From Tabrizicola soli (GTDB taxonomy: Bacteria; Pseudomonadota; Alphaproteobacteria; Rhodobacterales; Rhodobacteraceae): 64,000 nt of DNA. Positions within the stretch are counted from its first letter, which is position 1, and each line of letters opens with the position of its first letter. Below the pieces are notes generated by a model, which did not search any database, was not told the origin of the DNA, and saw only the letters and a program-made list of their open reading frames with translations. Both the position numbers and the translations under genes were made by a program. Location of the stretch: positions 310,001 through 374,000 of the forward strand of contig NZ_JAEACP010000001.1 of the NCBI RefSeq assembly GCF_015999335.1, given 5' to 3'. Below are positions 37,289-46,585 of the stretch, piece after piece.

Positions 37289-38239
37289 TCACAAGACCCT
37301 GGGGTTCTTCCCGCCCTCGCGCCAGATCGGGTTCGACCAGGCGCGTTTGCCGGCGGCGTCGATCGCCGCAACCCGGATCCAGGGCGAATTGTTCAACCGC
37401 TGCAGCGGGACGGCGGCGCGGGTCATCGAATGGCCGTGCACCGCCTTGGCCCCGGTGCCATGCCCCATCGCCACCACCGAGACCACGGCGGAGCTTTCGA
37501 CGACGACATGGTCGCCCTCCAGCCGGACGTCGCGCAATTCGGGCCCCTGGCTGGAGTAGAAGGCCCCCGCCTTCAGGGCGGCAAGCAGCGCCCCGGGCGT
37601 GTTCTCGGGGGCCTTCACCATGACCCAGCCGCCGAAATGGTCGGGTTCAGAGAAATGCGCGTCGTCGGTGGCGATCAGCGAGAGCTTGCGGCCTTCGGTC
37701 AGGAGGAGATCGGCGATGGCCGCGCCGTCGGGCCGGTCGCAGCCGGCAGCGCAGCCGTGGTTGTAGATCTCGACCGCATGGGCGGCGGTGATGGCGCGGG
37801 CGTCGGCCAAAGTCAGGCCGGACCATTGCGGATGGGCGATGGCGACGAAGGCTCCGGCCGCGACCGCGCGGGCCGCGATCTGGGCGCCGGTCTCCTGCTC
37901 CGCCACGGGAACGAAGGTCGGCGCATTCGGGGGCGGGAAATCCGGCGGCAGGCCCACGGCGAGGATATGCCAGAGCTCGCCATTGGCCATGGCGCCGGAA
38001 TGGAGCTCGGCCCCGAGGATGGTGGTGAAGCCCTCGGCGCGGAACGGCGTGGTGTCGACGATCGGATAGCCGTAGCTGCCGATGAAATGGTCGGTCAGCG
38101 CCAGGAAATCATAGCCTTCGGCCCGATAGCGGCGGCAGACCTCTTCGGGGGGCAGGACCCCATCGGAGCGGGTGGAATGCGTATGCAGATTGCCGCGCCA
38201 GAAGCGGCCAGGGGCGGTGAAGGCAAGCGGGCGGGTCAT
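37289..38239 (-). CDS. PHP-domain phosphoesterase
   Basis: The 316-aa protein has the polymerase-and-histidinol-phosphatase metal motifs: GNLHTHSTRSDG (motif 1), LALTDHF (2), GAELHSG (3), IAHPQW, and late ATDDAHF. These bind up to three metal ions for phosphoester hydrolysis. The C-terminal part is beta-rich (AVHGHSMTRAAVPLQRL). The substrate is unknown. It lies 11 bp before the YdeI-like gene on the same strand. The frame extends far upstream but no coding character is seen beyond the ATG at 38239, which has AAAGGA upstream. Confidence 0.85.
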   Translation of the reverse strand: MTRPLAFTAPGRFWRGNLHTHSTRSDGVLPPEEVCRRYRAEGYDFLALTDHFIGSYGYPIVDTTPFRAEGFTTILGAELHSGAMANGELWHILAVGLPPDFPPPNAPTFVPVAEQETGAQIAARAVAAGAFVAIAHPQWSGLTLADARAITAAHAVEIYNHGCAAGCDRPDGAAIADLLLTEGRKLSLIATDDAHFSEPDHFGGWVMVKAPENTPGALLAALKAGAFYSSQGPELRDVRLEGDHVVVESSAVVSVVAMGHGTGAKAVHGHSMTRAAVPLQRLNNSPWIRVAAIDAAGKRAWSNPIWREGGKNPRVL

Positions 38240-38443
38240 CTGGACAGGATCCTTTCGGGCGGTTCCCGGGGCAGCACGCGGTTTCCCGGCGGATCGGCAG
38301 GGTTGCGCCGAGGCGAAGGGACGAAGTGACACCGCTTCCGCCGATCCTTGCCCGGAGTCCGGGCCGGAGCAAGAGGGGCCTCGCCGACTTGCGCAAGTGC
38401 TGATATGTTGAATCAATCTAGCGTTGTATGGAGTGCCCCAGTG

Positions 38444-38764
38444 ATGTCGCTCGACCGTTCCCCTACCGAGACCCCGTCCATTGCCGTCTGCGCCCCCGAG
38501 GCGGCGGCCTTCCTGAAGGCGCTTAGTCACGAAGGCCGTCTGACGATCCTGTGCCGCCTCGCCGAGGGCGAGCGGTCGGTGACCGAGCTGGAACGGCTGC
38601 TCGGCTCGCGGCAGGCGGCGGTAAGCCAGCAGCTCGCGCGGCTGCGGCTGGAGGGGATGGTCACCACCCGGCGCGAGGGCAAGGCGATCATCTACGCGAT
38701 CCAGGACCCGAAGGTGCTGGAGACGATCCGCCTGCTGCAGGGGCTTTATCCCGACGCCGCCTGA
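38444..38764 (+). CDS. ArsR-family transcriptional regulator
   Basis: The 106-aa winged-helix protein shows AAAFLKALSHEGRLTILCRL, then the recognition helix RQAAVSQQLARLRLEGMVTT. It resembles the SqrR/BigR branch that senses sulfide through two cysteines. The first Cys is present (TILC), but the C-terminal partner position reads LYPDAA without Cys. Another Cys lies near the N-terminus (AVCAPE). The ATG at 38444 has GGAG 10 bases upstream; ATG 38405 is in frame but without a site. The upstream AT-rich segment (about 38398-38430) may hold promoter and operator. The target is unknown. Confidence 0.85.
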   Translation: MSLDRSPTETPSIAVCAPEAAAFLKALSHEGRLTILCRLAEGERSVTELERLLGSRQAAVSQQLARLRLEGMVTTRREGKAIIYAIQDPKVLETIRLLQGLYPDAA

Positions 38765-38766
38765 GG

Positions 38767-39486
38767 TCAGCCGCGCCCGATGAAGGGCATGTCGCGCGCC
38801 ATGATGGTGACGAAGGGGGTGTTCACCTCCAGGGGCAGGCTGGCCATGTGCAGCACCATGCGCGCGACGTGATCCACGTCCATCACCGGCTCGGCCCTTG
38901 TGCTGCCGTCGGCTTGGGGCACGCCTTTCGTGAAGCGGGCGGCCATGCCGGTCAGCGCGTTGCCGATGTCGACTTGCGCGCAGGCGATGTCGAAGGCGCG
39001 GCCGTCGAGGCCGAGGGTGCGGGTCAGGCCGGTCACGGCATGTTTCGACATGGTGTAGGGGGTCGAGCCGGGGCGCGGGACATGGGCCGAGATCGAGCCG
39101 TTGTTGATGATCCGGCCGCCGCGGGGCGACTGGCGGCGCATCAGGCCGAAGGCCGCGCGGGCGCAGAGGAACATGCCGGTGATGTTGGTGCGGCTGACCT
39201 CGAGCCATTGGTCGACCGGAATCTCGTCGATGGGCGCGGCGGGGGCCGAGATTCCGGCATTGTTGAACAGGACGTCGAGGCGGGTCAGTTGGGCGAAGGC
39301 GGCATCGACCCCGGCCGGATCGCCCACGTCGCAGGGGATGATCCGGGCGGCCTGCCCGGCGGCGGTCTCCTCCAGCGTCTCGCGGCGGCGGCCGAGGAGC
39401 GTGACCTCCCAGCCTTCGGAGAGAAACAGGCGCGCGGTGGCGCGGCCGATTCCGGCGCCGGCGCCAGTGATGAGGATGGATCTCAT
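38767..39486 (-). CDS. Short-chain dehydrogenase/reductase
   Basis: The 239-aa Rossmann enzyme has the cofactor motif ITGAGAGIGRATA, NNAG, the catalytic Ser in NNGSISA, and YTMSK (Tyr/Lys). The RRR after the second strand (LLGRRRE) suggests NADP(H) preference. The C-terminus (TIMARDMPFIGRG) fits classical SDRs. The substrate is unknown. Its start overlaps the stop of the glycosyltransferase gene by ATGA, so both are co-translated. It is convergent with arsR, 2 bp apart. Confidence 0.9.
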   Translation of the reverse strand: MRSILITGAGAGIGRATARLFLSEGWEVTLLGRRRETLEETAAGQAARIIPCDVGDPAGVDAAFAQLTRLDVLFNNAGISAPAAPIDEIPVDQWLEVSRTNITGMFLCARAAFGLMRRQSPRGGRIINNGSISAHVPRPGSTPYTMSKHAVTGLTRTLGLDGRAFDIACAQVDIGNALTGMAARFTKGVPQADGSTRAEPVMDVDHVARMVLHMASLPLEVNTPFVTIMARDMPFIGRG

Positions 39487-41153
39487 GGGGCTTCCTCCAG
39501 GAAGTGATATTTGAGCAGCCAGGCGGTGGCGCGGGCGATGCTGGCGGGGGCAAGGCCGGTGGCGGCGGCGACGGCCTCGGCTGTGGCCTCGGGCGCATAG
39601 GCGGCGAGGATCGCCCGCAGGCGGGCCGGGTCTTCAACGAAGCGGCGGGCGAAGCGGTAGTCGCGCAGCGCGAAGGTTCGGGGCAGGTCGGGACGGGTGC
39701 CGAGGGGCACGGGGCGCAGGCGGCGCGTGCCGGGCTGGAAGGCCGTCGGGTAGGCGGCGAACATCAGGTCCGGCGCGGGGCCGGTGGGGATCAGCGCGGC
39801 GTCGAGGGGCGCGTGGCGGGGATCGGGGCGGCGACGGGCATGGGCCAGCATCGCCACCTGCTCGGCCCAGAGCGCCTGGATCTGCGGGATCACCACACGC
39901 CAGTCGTAAAGCGCCCGCGCCCGCGCGCGGCCTGCCGCCCCCATCCGGGCGCGGAGATCGGGATCGGTGGCGAGGGCCGTCAGCGCCCCGGCCAGCGCGC
40001 CCACGTCCAGCCGGGTCAGCGCGGCCAGTTGCCCGACATATTGCACATAGTCGTCCGTCCCGCCGAGGTGCCGCTGGCTGAGATGGGTCAAGGCCCCCTG
40101 CCCCGGCAGCTCGGTCGGGATGCGGAAGCCGGTCTCGGGCGTCACCGTGTCCTTCAACCCGTCCCAGTCCGAGACCACCACCGGCAGGCCCGCCGCCATC
40201 GCCTCGACCGGGGCAAGGCCGAAGGTCTCCTGAACGTTGTCGATCGGGAAGACGAAGATGTCGGCGGCGGAAAGCGTGGCCCTGCGCTCGGCCGCGTTGC
40301 CGCCGTCAAGGAGGTGGTAGCCGCAGGAGGGCATCAGCTGCGCGGCGCCGTTCCGGAACACCTCGTTCCAGTGGCTGACGCGGAACTGGCCGCAGAGGAT
40401 CAGGTGCATGCGGCCGCCCCCGGCTGCGCTCAGCCGGGATTGGGCTTCCTGCATGGCGAGGAACAGGGGGAAAGGGTCGAACTTCTCGTCCGGGGTCAGG
40501 CGGGCGATGGTCGCTGCGACCACATCCTCCGGCGCGATGCCGAGGCGGGCGCGCAGCCCGGTGCCTGCAGCGGGATCGGGGGCGAATTCGTCGCAATGGA
40601 CGCCCAGCGGGATCACCGGCAAGAGCGGACGCGCGGGCAGGACCGCGCCGGGGAAGCGGCGGGCAAGCTGGTCCTCGCCCAGCTCCATCAGGCGGCGGAC
40701 GGCGGCTTGCACGGCATGGGAGGTGCAGATCAGCGCGTCCCAGGGCATCTGCGGCGCGGAGCGCAGCTCGAAGAGGCATCGCATCACGGCGTTGGTCGAG
40801 ATCGTGTGGGTGATCCCGGTCAGCGCCCAGGCCGCCCCGCCATGCGGCGCGCGACGCCAGCATTCCACCGGATCGAGCGGCGCGGGGTAGCTCACCACTT
40901 CGACCGGGCGCATCGCGGCGGGGGCGTCCAGCCGCACGGCGCGCAGGGGCCGCGTCACCCCGGCGGCGCGGGCCATGGCGGCAAAGGCGGCGTGATCGGC
41001 GCTGGCATGGGCGAGGCTGACAAACTCCTCGACCGCGCCATGGGCGAAGAAGCCCCGCAGGAAGCTCTCCCCCGCGACACGGCGGCCGTTGATCCCCCTG
41101 GCGGCGGGGTCGTAGCCATCGGCGGCGAACCAGATCGCGGCATTGGCAGGCAT
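39483..41153 (-). CDS. Glycosyltransferase family 4-like protein
   Basis: The 556-aa protein has a GT-B fold: N-terminal half with NGRRVAGESFLRGFF, then VIPLGVHCDEFAP, and the GT4 nucleotide-sugar site ETFGLAPVEAMAAGLPVVVSD (E-x7-E). A C-terminal extension of about 110 residues ends in a helical region (YAPEATAEAVAAATGLAP) not part of the normal fold. It transfers a sugar to an unknown acceptor, perhaps envelope glycan. It overlaps the SDR gene by ATGA. No signal peptide, so cytoplasmic. Confidence 0.85.
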   Translation of the reverse strand: MPANAAIWFAADGYDPAARGINGRRVAGESFLRGFFAHGAVEEFVSLAHASADHAAFAAMARAAGVTRPLRAVRLDAPAAMRPVEVVSYPAPLDPVECWRRAPHGGAAWALTGITHTISTNAVMRCLFELRSAPQMPWDALICTSHAVQAAVRRLMELGEDQLARRFPGAVLPARPLLPVIPLGVHCDEFAPDPAAGTGLRARLGIAPEDVVAATIARLTPDEKFDPFPLFLAMQEAQSRLSAAGGGRMHLILCGQFRVSHWNEVFRNGAAQLMPSCGYHLLDGGNAAERRATLSAADIFVFPIDNVQETFGLAPVEAMAAGLPVVVSDWDGLKDTVTPETGFRIPTELPGQGALTHLSQRHLGGTDDYVQYVGQLAALTRLDVGALAGALTALATDPDLRARMGAAGRARARALYDWRVVIPQIQALWAEQVAMLAHARRRPDPRHAPLDAALIPTGPAPDLMFAAYPTAFQPGTRRLRPVPLGTRPDLPRTFALRDYRFARRFVEDPARLRAILAAYAPEATAEAVAAATGLAPASIARATAWLLKYHFLEEAP

Positions 41154-41219
41154 TCGGTGAGGGCTCCCAGGGCGCTGATGGCCTCATGGGTAGAGACTGG
41201 CCCGAGGTTCGGCAAGGGA

Positions 41220-42041
41220 TCAGCGGGCGCGGCTCAGGGCGAGGCGGCGCAGGAAGGCAAGGAGGAAAAGCCCGGTCAGGATCAGGATGATCGTCGGCGC
41301 GGGGGCGCTGTCGAGATGGAAGCTGGTCCAGATCCCGGCAAGCATCGCGCCCGTGCAGATCAGCGTGGCGATGATCAGCATCGCGCCGAAGCTGCGGGTG
41401 AGAAGGAAGGCGATCGCCCCCGGCGCGATGAGAAGACCGATGGCGAGGATCAGGCCGACCGAGGAGAGCGTGGCGACGATGGTCAGCGCGAGGATAGTGA
41501 GGAGGCCGTAGTGCAGAAGCAACACCCGCAGGCCCGAGACCTGGGCCTGGGCCGGGTCGAAGGCATGGAGCATCAGGTCGCGCCATTTCAGCGCGAGGAC
41601 AAGGGTCACGGGGATCGCGATAAGCGCGGCGGTGGTGAGGTCGCCCTGCCCCACCCCCAGCATGTTGCCGAAGAGGATATGGTCGAGGTGGACATCGGTC
41701 GGGAAGGCGGTGATCAGCACGACTCCGCTGGCGAACATCGCGGAAAAGACCACGCCCATCACCGTGTCGCGCTTGATGCGGCTGTTGTCGGCAAGCCAGC
41801 CGGTCAGGAGCGCCGAGCCGAGGCCCGCGACGAAGGCGCCGATCAGGAGCGGCAGGCCGGCCATATAGGCCAGCACGATGCCGGGCAGGACGGCATGGCT
41901 GACCGCGTCGCCCATCAGCGCCCAGCCCTTCAGCACCAGGAAGCAGGAGAGAAGCGCGCAAGGCGGAGCCACGATCAGCGCGATCAGGAAGGCGTTCTGC
42001 ATGAAGGGGAACTGGAAGGGTTGCAGCAGGACCTCGGTCAT
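41220..42041 (-). CDS. Metal ABC transporter permease (ZnuB/SitD/MntB family), second
   Basis: The 273-aa permease has about eight helices and the ABC-3 family motifs FLVLKGWALMGDAVSHAVLPG, GLILAIGLLIAPGAIAFLL. It is the last gene of the operon. The ATG at 42041 overlaps the previous permease stop by ATGA. With the neighbouring permease it forms the heterodimeric membrane channel for Mn2+, Fe2+ or Zn2+. Confidence 0.9.
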   Translation of the reverse strand: MTEVLLQPFQFPFMQNAFLIALIVAPPCALLSCFLVLKGWALMGDAVSHAVLPGIVLAYMAGLPLLIGAFVAGLGSALLTGWLADNSRIKRDTVMGVVFSAMFASGVVLITAFPTDVHLDHILFGNMLGVGQGDLTTAALIAIPVTLVLALKWRDLMLHAFDPAQAQVSGLRVLLLHYGLLTILALTIVATLSSVGLILAIGLLIAPGAIAFLLTRSFGAMLIIATLICTGAMLAGIWTSFHLDSAPAPTIILILTGLFLLAFLRRLALSRAR

Positions 42042-42868
42042 GCGCTTGCCCTCCGCTTCGCTGCGAGGAGGCCGTGTTTCGGGGCGAAGACGAAGGCCAG
42101 AGCGAAAAGGGCAGTCTGGAGGAGGACGATGATGCCGCCGGTGGCGCCATCGAGAAAGTAGGAGAGATAGGCTCCGCTGAAGCCGGTGACGGCCCCTATG
42201 GTGGCGGCAAGCGTCAGGAGCCGGGGAAAGCGGTCGGTCAGAAGATAGGCGGTCGCGCCGGGGGTGACGACCATCGCGACGACGAGGAAGGCCCCCACGG
42301 TCTGCATGGCGGCCACGGTAGAGGCGGAGAGGAGGGTGAAGAAGACCACCTTCAGCAAGTCGGGGCGCAGGCCGATGGTGCGGGCATGGGCCTCGTCGAA
42401 GAAGGTGACCATCAGATCCTTCCAGAGAAGCAGCAGGACGGCGGCCGAGACCCCGCCGATGATCACCAGTTGAGCCGTGTCGCCGGGCGAGATGGCGAGG
42501 ATATTGCCCATGGTGATGGTCTGGATCGAGACCGAGGTCGGGTAGATCGAGATCAGGAACAGGCCGAGGCCGAAGAAAGAGGTGAAGATCAGGCCGATCA
42601 CCGTGTCGGTCTTGAGCCCGGTGCGGTTCGACAGGAACAGCATGGCGGCGGCGGCGAGGCCGCCCGACAGGAAGGCGCCAAGGGCGAAGGGCAAGCCGAG
42701 GATATAGGCGCCCGCCACGCCGGGGACGACGGAGTGCGAGAGCGCGTCGCCGATGAGGGACCAGCCTTTCAGCATCAGATAGGCCGAGAGAAAGCCGCAG
42801 ACGCCACCGACCAGGGCCGAGACCCACATGGCGTTGGTCATGTAGCCGTAGGCGAAGGGCTCAAGCAT
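42038..42868 (-). CDS. Metal ABC transporter permease (ZnuB/SitC family), first
   Basis: The 276-aa permease has the ABC-3 motif YLMLKGWSLIGDALSHSVVPG, GAFLVVAMVVTPGATAYLL and about eight helices. Having two different permeases side by side is typical of SitABCD/TroABCD-type Mn/Fe systems rather than ZnuABC. The frame is open upstream into the repeat array, but the ATG at 42868 gives the normal start. A 633-bp repeat-filled gap separates it from its ATPase gene. Confidence 0.9.
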   Translation of the reverse strand: MLEPFAYGYMTNAMWVSALVGGVCGFLSAYLMLKGWSLIGDALSHSVVPGVAGAYILGLPFALGAFLSGGLAAAAMLFLSNRTGLKTDTVIGLIFTSFFGLGLFLISIYPTSVSIQTITMGNILAISPGDTAQLVIIGGVSAAVLLLLWKDLMVTFFDEAHARTIGLRPDLLKVVFFTLLSASTVAAMQTVGAFLVVAMVVTPGATAYLLTDRFPRLLTLAATIGAVTGFSGAYLSYFLDGATGGIIVLLQTALFALAFVFAPKHGLLAAKRRASA

Positions 42869-42894
42869 GGGGGCGTACTCCCGGGCCGGCGCCC

Positions 42895-43328
42895 CCCCAC
42901 CCCATCCCTCCCCCACGGCGGGGGGAGGGAGGCGCGGAACGGGATGCGTTGGCGCGCAACCGTGGGGCGGGTCGGTTTCCCTTCTGCGGCGTCGGGAGCG
43001 GGTGGACGGTGCAGGCGGTGATGGTGAGCGTGAATCTCCGGTGTCCGGTCGCCCCACCCCGGTCCTCTCCCACAGAGGGGGGAAGGAGGTGCTGAATGGT
43101 CCGCGTTGGCGCAGAACGGCGGGCCGGGACTATTTCCCTTCCGCAGCGCCGGGAGCGGGGGGAAGGTGCAGGCGGTGATGGTGGACGCGACTCTCCGGCG
43201 TCCGGCCCCCCCACCCCGGCCCTCCCCCACGGAGGGGGGAGGGAGGTGCCGGATGGCAGCCGGTGGCGCAACGGCATGGGTGGAGCGGCCCCCCTCCCCC
43301 GCGTGGGGAGGGGATGGGGGTGGGGGGC
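42895..43328. repeat. 157-bp tandem repeat array with inverted ends
   Basis: CCCCACCCC recurs at 42895, 43052 and 43209, an exact 157-bp period. Units 1 and 2 are full and similar throughout (shared GCGTTGGCGC, TTTCCCTTC, GTGCAGGCGGTGATGGTG), unit 3 is cut off near 43290. Each starts with a hairpin CCTCCCCCAC/GGGGGGAGG. The array ends at 43305-43328 with a GGGGAGGGGATGGGGGTGGG segment that is the inverted form of its beginning, giving MITE-like ends. The frame shifts by one each unit, so it is not coding. The remaining gap 43329-43501 shows two short GC hairpins (43387-43399, 43419-43437). Confidence 0.8.
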
Positions 43329-43501
43329 GGCGGGAAGGCTGAGAACCCGGGCGGCGCTGCGGGGGTCGGGGCGGTTTTCAGATTGAGCGGCTGCGCCGCA
43401 AGCCTTTTGTCTCGCCTCTGCGCGCGAAGGGCGCGCAACCGGCTCGGACGAAGGGCTCGCCGCGCGGTGGATATCTTGGCAGATGTGACTGGCGGGACGG
43501 G

Positions 43502-44353
43502 TCATCTGTCGCCCTTCCGGCCGTATTGCACGAAAGGGCGTTCGTCGTCGGTCAGGATGCTGATCTCGCGGGTATCGTCGTCCTCGTGCAGGTCGGGGCC
43601 GCCGAGGGTGAAGTGGCGCAAGACGCCGCCGAAGGCGCGTTCCAGGTTCTCGCGGGTGAAGGTGGTCTCGGTCGGGCCATAGGCGAGGACGGTGCCCTTC
43701 ACCAGCACGGCGCGGTCGCAGAAATCGGGGACCGAGCCGAGGTTGTGGGTCGAGACCAGCATGACATGGCCCTCGTCGCGGAGCGTACGGAGAAGGGCGA
43801 TGATCTGCTCCTCGGTCTTGACGTCGACGCCGGTGAAAGGCTCGTCGAGGAGGATGATCCGCCCCTCCTGCGCCAGCGCGCGGGCGAGGAAGACGCGCTT
43901 CTTCTGGCCGCCCGAAAGCTCGCCGATCTGGCGGTGGCGCAGGTCGGTCAGGCCCACCCGCCCCAGCGCCTCATCTACCTTGGCGCGGTCGGTGGCGGAG
44001 GGGCGGCGGAGCATCCCCATATGGCCGTAGCGGCCCATCATCACCACGTCCTCGACCAGGACGGGGAAGGACCAGTCCACCTCCTCGGCCTGGGGGACGT
44101 AAGCCACGAGATTCCGGCGCAGCGCCTCGCGCACCGGCAGGCCGAGCAGGCGGATCGTACCGCGGGCGACGGGGACGAAACCCATGATCGCCTTGAAGAG
44201 AGTGGACTTGCCCGCGCCGTTCACGCCGACAAGGGCGGTGATCGTGCCTTTCGGGATGGCGAAGCTGGCGTCGGTCAGCGCGGTCAGCCCGTTGCGGTAG
44301 GTGACGGTGACGCCTTCGGCGAAGATGCCTTCGGTTGCAGGGGCGTCGCGCAT
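43502..44353 (-). CDS. Metal ABC transporter ATPase (SitB/MntA type)
   Basis: The 283-aa ATPase has Walker [11 protein letters not shown]-loop [20 protein letters not shown] (typical of Mn/Zn importers), signature LSGGQKKR, Walker [13 protein letters not shown] and H-loop VSTHNL. A C-terminal extension of about 35 acidic residues ([10 protein letters not shown]) follows. It lies 7 bp after the binding protein gene and before the repeat array, so the operon order is binding protein, ATPase, array, two permeases. Confidence 0.92.
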   Translation of the reverse strand: MRDAPATEGIFAEGVTVTYRNGLTALTDASFAIPKGTITALVGVNGAGKSTLFKAIMGFVPVARGTIRLLGLPVREALRRNLVAYVPQAEEVDWSFPVLVEDVVMMGRYGHMGMLRRPSATDRAKVDEALGRVGLTDLRHRQIGELSGGQKKRVFLARALAQEGRIILLDEPFTGVDVKTEEQIIALLRTLRDEGHVMLVSTHNLGSVPDFCDRAVLVKGTVLAYGPTETTFTRENLERAFGGVLRHFTLGGPDLHEDDDTREISILTDDERPFVQYGRKGDR

Positions 44354-44360
44354 CGGGGCC

Positions 44361-45251
44361 TCACTTGGCCGGGGTCAGGCCCCGGGCGATGGTTTCGGTG
44401 GTGACCTTCAGAAGGTCGAGATAGGTGGGCACCGGGCCGTCCTCGGCCGAAAGGCTGTCGACGTAGAGGATTCCGCCGAAGGCCGCGCCGGTCTCGCGGG
44501 CGACCTGTTCGGCGGGGTCGGCGGATACGGTGCTTTCGCAGAAGACCGCGGGGATCTGATGCTCGCGCACCCCGTCGATCACGGCGCGGACCTGGCGGGG
44601 GCTGCCCTGCTGGTCGGCGTTGATCGGCCAGAGATACAGTTCCTGCAGCCCGAGGTCGCGGGCGAGGTAGGAGAAGGCGCCCTCGCAGGTGGCGAGCCAG
44701 CGGTTGCCTTCGGGCAGTGCCGCGATCTCGGCTTGCAGCGGGTCGAGGGCGGCGGCGAGCCGGGCCTTGTAGGCCTCGGCATTGGCGGCATAGGTCGCGG
44801 CATTGGCGGGATCGGCCTTCGCCAGCGCCGCCGCGATATTGTCGACATAGGTGAGCGCGTTGGAGATGCTCATCCAGGCGTGGGGGTTGGGCTTGCCGTC
44901 GTAATCGCCGCCGGTGATCGAGATCGGCTGGATCCCGTCGGTCAGCGTGGCCGAGGGCACCTCGCCCAGGTTGGCCAGGAACTGCTCGAACCAGCGTTCG
45001 AGGCCAAGGCCGTTGCGCAGGATCAGGTCGGCATCCGCGGCGGCGACGATGTCCTTGGGCGTGGGTTCGTAGCCATGGATCTCGGCGCCGGGCTTGGTGA
45101 CCGAGACGACCTCCACCCCCTCTCCGGCCACATTGCGGGCCATGTCGGCGATCACGGTAAAGGTGGTGACGACCTTGAGCCGGTCCTGCGCCTGCGCCGG
45201 AAGCGCGGCCAGAAGGGGGACTAGCAGAAGGAGACGGCGGGTCAGATTCAT
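44361..45251 (-). CDS. Metal ABC transporter substrate-binding protein (cluster A-I, Mn/Fe/Zn)
   Basis: The 296-aa protein has a signal peptide ([20 protein letters not shown]) and the cluster A-I pattern [31 protein letters not shown] (first His ligand), [15 protein letters not shown] (second His), then late CESTVS with Glu, and [14 protein letters not shown] with Asp. These four ligands and the lack of a His-rich loop suggest Mn2+ or Fe2+ rather than Zn2+. The ATG at 45251 has GAGG upstream and the operon is preceded by a Fur/Mur box. Confidence 0.92.
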   Translation of the reverse strand: MNLTRRLLLLVPLLAALPAQAQDRLKVVTTFTVIADMARNVAGEGVEVVSVTKPGAEIHGYEPTPKDIVAAADADLILRNGLGLERWFEQFLANLGEVPSATLTDGIQPISITGGDYDGKPNPHAWMSISNALTYVDNIAAALAKADPANAATYAANAEAYKARLAAALDPLQAEIAALPEGNRWLATCEGAFSYLARDLGLQELYLWPINADQQGSPRQVRAVIDGVREHQIPAVFCESTVSADPAEQVARETGAAFGGILYVDSLSAEDGPVPTYLDLLKVTTETIARGLTPAK

Positions 45252-45283
45252 GGGGACCTCGAAAGGCTTCGGATGCAGTAGAG

Positions 45284-45304
45284 TGTAAATGAGAAGCATT
45301 TGCA
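45284..45304 (-). promoter_or_regulatory. Fur/Mur-type operator before the metal ABC operon
   Basis: On the minus strand the 21-bp site is TGCAAATG, 5 bases, CATTTACA: an 8-5-8 inverted repeat with one mismatch. It fits the AT-rich TGCAAATnnnnnCATTTGCA-like boxes of alphaproteobacterial Fur/Mur. It lies 33 bp before the start codon of the binding-protein gene. Confidence 0.75.
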
Positions 45305-45363
45305 AGAAGGCAAGAGCCAAGGGCGCGATCCCGGCCGAAACCGCCCTGCCCCGCGCCTGCCGT

Positions 45364-46416
45364 TCAGTCCTGCGGCGGCAGGACCCGAGCCAGAATGGGC
45401 GCCAGGACGATGACGACCAGGATCCGCGCCACATGATGCAGCGCGACGAAGGCCACATCGGCATGGATCGCCAGCGCGATCAGCCCCATCTCGGTCAGCC
45501 CGCCCGGTGCCAGCGCCAGCAGGGCCTGGTCGAGCCCCACTCCCGCCCAGGCACGCATCGCCAGCCCCGCGACCAGCGCGAGCGCGAGCGTCAGGAGCGT
45601 GGAGCCGAGGCTGAGGAGCCCGGCCTTCCACAGCATCACCGGCCGGATCCCGAGGAAGCGGCAACCGAGGATCGTGCCAAGCGCGACCTGGGCCGCGATG
45701 ATCAGGACCGTCGGCGGCGCCCCGGCGGTAAGGCCGGTCATATGCGCCAGGGCCGACAGGAGGAGCGGGCCAAGGAAACTGGGCGCGGGGAAGCGCGCCC
45801 AGGTGCCGAGGGCCGCCCCCAGCACCGCCGAGGCCATCAGGATCGCCGCGTCGATGATCCCGAGCGGCGGGCCGGAGGCGGAACTGGCCGCGGCCCCGAC
45901 GTCGTGGCCCAGGACCACGCGAAAGAGGAAGGCCATCAGCGCGATGGTGACGACGATGCGCAGCGAATGGGCCAGCACGATCGCCGCGACATTGGCGCCG
46001 CGCGCCTCGCCGAACTCGATCATCTCGGACAGGCCGCCGGGCATCCCGGCGAAATAGGCGGTGGTCCAGTCCTGCCGTCCGGCGAAGCGGTAGAAGGGCA
46101 CGACAACCGCGCCCACGGCCAGGAGATAGGCCAGCAGGATCGCCAGCGTCACCGCCGCCTCACCCGCCTGCCCCAGCACCTCGGGCGAGAAACGCGAGCC
46201 GAGCAGGACGCCGATCACCGCCACGATGGCGGGGCGCATCCGCGCCGGACCCGCAACCGGGAAACCGGCGACCGCGGCCACCATGGTCAGGAACAGGGGA
46301 CCCAGCATCCAGGGCAGCGGCAGCGAGAGCGCGTGGAAGGCGACGCCTCCCAGCGTACCGAGCGTAAGGCCGGCCGCCAGTCGGGCCAGGGGCGGAAGGG
46401 ATCGGTCCTGCATCAT
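45364..46416 (-). CDS. AbrB/AmoA-like (PF05145-type) membrane protein
   Basis: The 350-aa polytopic protein has about ten helices in two similar halves, each with a MPGGLSEM-type motif (YFAGMPGGLSEMIEFGEA and LALAPGGLTEMGLIALAI). This duplication marks the family historically named AbrB or ammonia-monooxygenase regulator; its transport or regulatory role is unproven. It is divergent from macA. Confidence 0.87.
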   Translation of the reverse strand: MMQDRSLPPLARLAAGLTLGTLGGVAFHALSLPLPWMLGPLFLTMVAAVAGFPVAGPARMRPAIVAVIGVLLGSRFSPEVLGQAGEAAVTLAILLAYLLAVGAVVVPFYRFAGRQDWTTAYFAGMPGGLSEMIEFGEARGANVAAIVLAHSLRIVVTIALMAFLFRVVLGHDVGAAASSASGPPLGIIDAAILMASAVLGAALGTWARFPAPSFLGPLLLSALAHMTGLTAGAPPTVLIIAAQVALGTILGCRFLGIRPVMLWKAGLLSLGSTLLTLALALVAGLAMRAWAGVGLDQALLALAPGGLTEMGLIALAIHADVAFVALHHVARILVVIVLAPILARVLPPQD

Positions 46417-46585
46417 GCTTGCCCGAGGTATGGCGCGGGCTCCGGGGCAATGTCCAGAGGCACCGGCGCGCGGCAGGATGCCGTCTTGAGCCGGGCCGCG
46501 CCGCTGCTATCTTCTGCCGTGGGTGATACCTGCCGACTGGCGGCGGGCTGGCCATGGCCCGGGCGGCAATCGGGAAGGTCTGCGG

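Noticed and set aside
38348-38443. Longer N-terminus for the ArsR protein
   Set aside because: No ribosome site before the earlier start codons and the extra residues are not family-like; the GGAG-preceded ATG at 38444 fits better.
42895-43328. CRISPR array
   Set aside because: The period is 157 bp with similarity throughout each unit; there are no short identical repeats with unique spacers and no cas genes.
42867-43386. Small Arg/Gly-rich ORFs in the repeat array
   Set aside because: They shift frame at each 157-bp unit, as expected for non-coding repeats, and have no ribosome sites.
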